Of a DNA stretch of 7,524 nucleotides, positions 7,063-7,524 are shown in pieces. The position numbers and the translations under genes were made by a program. The notes under the pieces were generated by a model, which saw only the letters and a list, made by a program, of their open reading frames with translations, did no database searches and was not told the DNA's origin. Every line of letters starts with the position of its first letter. The stretch's first letter is position 1. Origin of the DNA: an uncultured Muribaculum sp. (lineage in GTDB: Bacteria; Bacteroidota; Bacteroidia; Bacteroidales; Muribaculaceae). The DNA is taken from assembly GCA_947573015.1 (NCBI GenBank), contig CANPDS010000126.1, forward strand, positions 1 through 7,524. Reading direction: 5' to 3'.

Positions 7063-7088
7063 TTTCATTAAGTATGTAGATCCATCTA

Positions 7089-7125
7089 TTGCCAACTCTT
7101 TGGTTTAGGTGGAATCCACTGGCAA
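7089..7125. repeat. Nested palindromes next to a minus-strand -7 box
   Basis: TTGCCA (7089-7094) and TGGCAA (7120-7125) enclose the palindrome GTGGAATCCAC (7109-7119) and a small CCAA/TTGG hairpin (7092-7103). The set lies directly downstream of the candidate -7 box of the small RNA, where a repressor site or the RNA 5' end could be. Confidence 0.4.
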
Positions 7126-7179
7126 ATATAATGAAAAATATTATTTCGGGGCCCATAAATACAATAATTTCCACTGGCA
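7115..7179. repeat. 10-bp direct repeat TCCACTGGCA, two copies
   Basis: TCCACTGGCA occurs at 7115-7124 and 7170-7179, 55 bases apart start to start. The first copy overlaps the candidate minus-strand -7 box by two bases and the second is upstream of it. Two spaced copies around a promoter suggest regulator binding sites, which is inference. Confidence 0.35.
7123..7130 (-). promoter_or_regulatory. Candidate -7 box for the two-hairpin RNA
   Basis: Minus strand TATATTTG followed by C, identical to the box proposed for pepP and an exact TAnnTTTG match. No -33 TTTG lies at 19-21 nt. Transcription would start near 7117. A chance match is possible because the region is AT-rich. Confidence 0.35.
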
Positions 7180-7192
7180 GCAGACAGCATCT

Positions 7193-7210
7193 GGTTTTAT
7201 TTATAAAATC
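7193..7210. repeat. AT-rich palindrome upstream of the secreted-protein gene
   Basis: GTTTTAT and ATAAAATC-type arms form a stem of 7-8 pairs with a very short loop, inside the wider inverted pair TGGTTT and AAACCA. It lies about 65 bases 5' of the -7 box of the next gene. The function is not evident. Confidence 0.3.
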
Positions 7211-7250
7211 AAACCAACATCTCAGAAGTAAAATTATTGACTCCAAATCC

Positions 7251-7280
7251 TTTTACTTTTAAATATTATCTATACTTTTG
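7251..7280 (+). promoter_or_regulatory. Promoter for the secreted-protein gene
   Basis: TACTTTTG at 7273-7280 matches the -7 consensus TAnnTTTG exactly, and a T-rich TTTT (7251-7254) lies 18 nt upstream where a TTTG-like -33 element is expected. Transcription would start near 7287 and leave an untranslated leader of about 70 nt before the ATG at 7357. This is the best supported promoter in the window. Confidence 0.55.
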
Positions 7281-7356
7281 CTAAAATTCATCACACTTTA
7301 ACATTAACATAATTAAATACCATCCCATAGCTTATAGAAATATAATCATATTAATC

Positions 7357-7524
7357 ATGAAAAAAATAATTCTGTCGATAGTGCTGATTGCTGGCACCAT
7401 ATCCACAACCTATGCGGATGGCTACAACCGTATCGCAGTGTCATACGATCACACAGCCCTAAGCCACAACAAGGAGGCATCCATATTGCAGATCAAGGAG
7501 GAGAAAATGGGTCTGAATGGCTGG
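7357..7524 (+). CDS. Secreted, probably outer-membrane beta-barrel protein, 3' partial
   Basis: Only the first 56 codons are in the window. The product starts MKKIILSIVLIAGTISTTYA, a clear Sec signal peptide with a positive start, hydrophobic core and an A-type cleavage site near residue 20 (TYA then DG). The mature part, GYNRIAVSYDHTALSHNKE followed by LNGW, has the alternating aromatic/polar pattern seen at the N-terminus of small outer-membrane beta-barrel (porin-like) proteins of Bacteroidales. That family call is inferred from 36 mature residues and could be wrong; secretion is well supported. The ATG at 7357 follows a well placed -7 box by 77 nt, and no Shine-Dalgarno is visible. The frame stays open to the window edge. 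Confidence 0.75.
   Translation, partial: MKKIILSIVLIAGTISTTYADGYNRIAVSYDHTALSHNKEASILQIKEEKMGLNGW

Larger units (their letters stand above)
6835..7075. repeat. 8-bp direct repeats flanking an inverted hairpin pair (possible MITE)
   Basis: TTAAGTAT occurs at 6835-6842 and again at 7068-7075, just outside two homologous hairpins in opposite orientation. The inner ends share AAAGGTGT as terminal inverted sequence (plus strand at 6852-6859, minus strand at 7065-7058). This is the layout of a small non-autonomous element of about 225 bp with long imperfect terminal inverted repeats and an 8-bp target duplication. The left end has a longer A tract, so the ends are not symmetric. The insertion reading is inferred; no transposase is present in the window. 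Confidence 0.4.
6847..7117 (-). ncRNA. Candidate two-hairpin small RNA, about 270 nt
   Basis: On the minus strand a possible -7 box (7123-7130) is followed by hairpin B (7062-6980), a 44-nt spacer, hairpin A (6935-6855) and a U8 tract (6854-6847). The two hairpins are diverged inverted copies sharing GCTATTG, ACTGCAT, CGCCAAG, GAATGAC, AGATAAAA and ACACCTTT in order. Imperfect pairs in the outer stems are G.U on the minus strand and A.C on the plus strand in both copies, which supports a minus-strand transcript. The start near 7117 is inferred from the -7 box, and a shorter RNA starting near 6936 (TAGCTTTA at 6945-6938) would carry hairpin A only. No known RNA family was recognised, and no reading frame of note is present. 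Confidence 0.5.

Noticed and set aside
7052..7246. Minus-strand 64-codon open frame
   Set aside because: The hydrophobic, Ile/Phe-rich product is what AT-rich DNA gives by chance, and it runs across the palindromes and hairpin B.
6119..7356. CRISPR array or tRNA gene in the long gene-free stretch
   Set aside because: No regularly spaced direct repeats and no cloverleaf or T-loop consensus were found.

Overview
The window looks like a Bacteroidota chromosome, probably order Bacteroidales and perhaps a Muribaculaceae-like gut lineage. The family guess rests on protein character and is tentative. Support comes from a short (480-residue) CstA of the type common in this phylum, an NDH-2 with a GTRNNFFG motif, almost no usable Shine-Dalgarno sites, and exact matches to the Bacteroidota -7 promoter element (TAnnTTTG) upstream of genes. 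The genes are moderately GC-rich and the long intergenic stretch is strongly AT-rich.

Layout. (1) Positions 1-1080, plus strand: the 3' three quarters of a type II NADH dehydrogenase, cut by the left edge. (2) 1081-1193: a convergent gap with two inverted repeats; one is a 14-bp perfect hairpin that takes in the stop codon of the opposing gene and probably terminates both strands. (3) 6118 down to 1194, minus strand, in order of transcription: Xaa-Pro aminopeptidase (pepP), CstA-family peptide/pyruvate transporter (cstA), a small bacterial-PH membrane protein and a large three-PH-domain membrane protein. Gaps are 73, 45 and -8 nt, so one operon is possible, although a strong hairpin sits between pepP and cstA. 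(4) 6119-7356: 1.24 kb without a convincing intact gene. It holds the pepP leader with a long hairpin, a decayed coding remnant, and an unusual pair of inverted, homologous hairpins (6855-6935 and 6980-7062) ending in a U8 tract on the minus strand. (5) 7357-7524, plus strand: the start of a secreted, probably outer-membrane protein gene, cut by the right edge.

How the genes fit together. NDH-2 passes electrons from NADH to quinone. PepP releases N-terminal residues from Xaa-Pro peptides, and CstA-family carriers import peptides or pyruvate, so pepP-cstA reads as a peptide scavenging unit. The two PH-domain proteins resemble the YdbS/YdbT pair of Firmicutes and may form one membrane complex.

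The most interesting part is the hairpin pair near 6847-7117. The two copies share several conserved blocks, and every imperfect pair in their outer stems is a G.U wobble when read as minus-strand RNA but an A.C mismatch on the plus strand. The unit has a possible -7 box upstream and a hairpin plus U8 terminator downstream. It could be an uncharacterised small RNA of about 270 nt. It is also flanked by an 8-bp direct repeat, so a MITE- or REPIN-like insertion is the main alternative.
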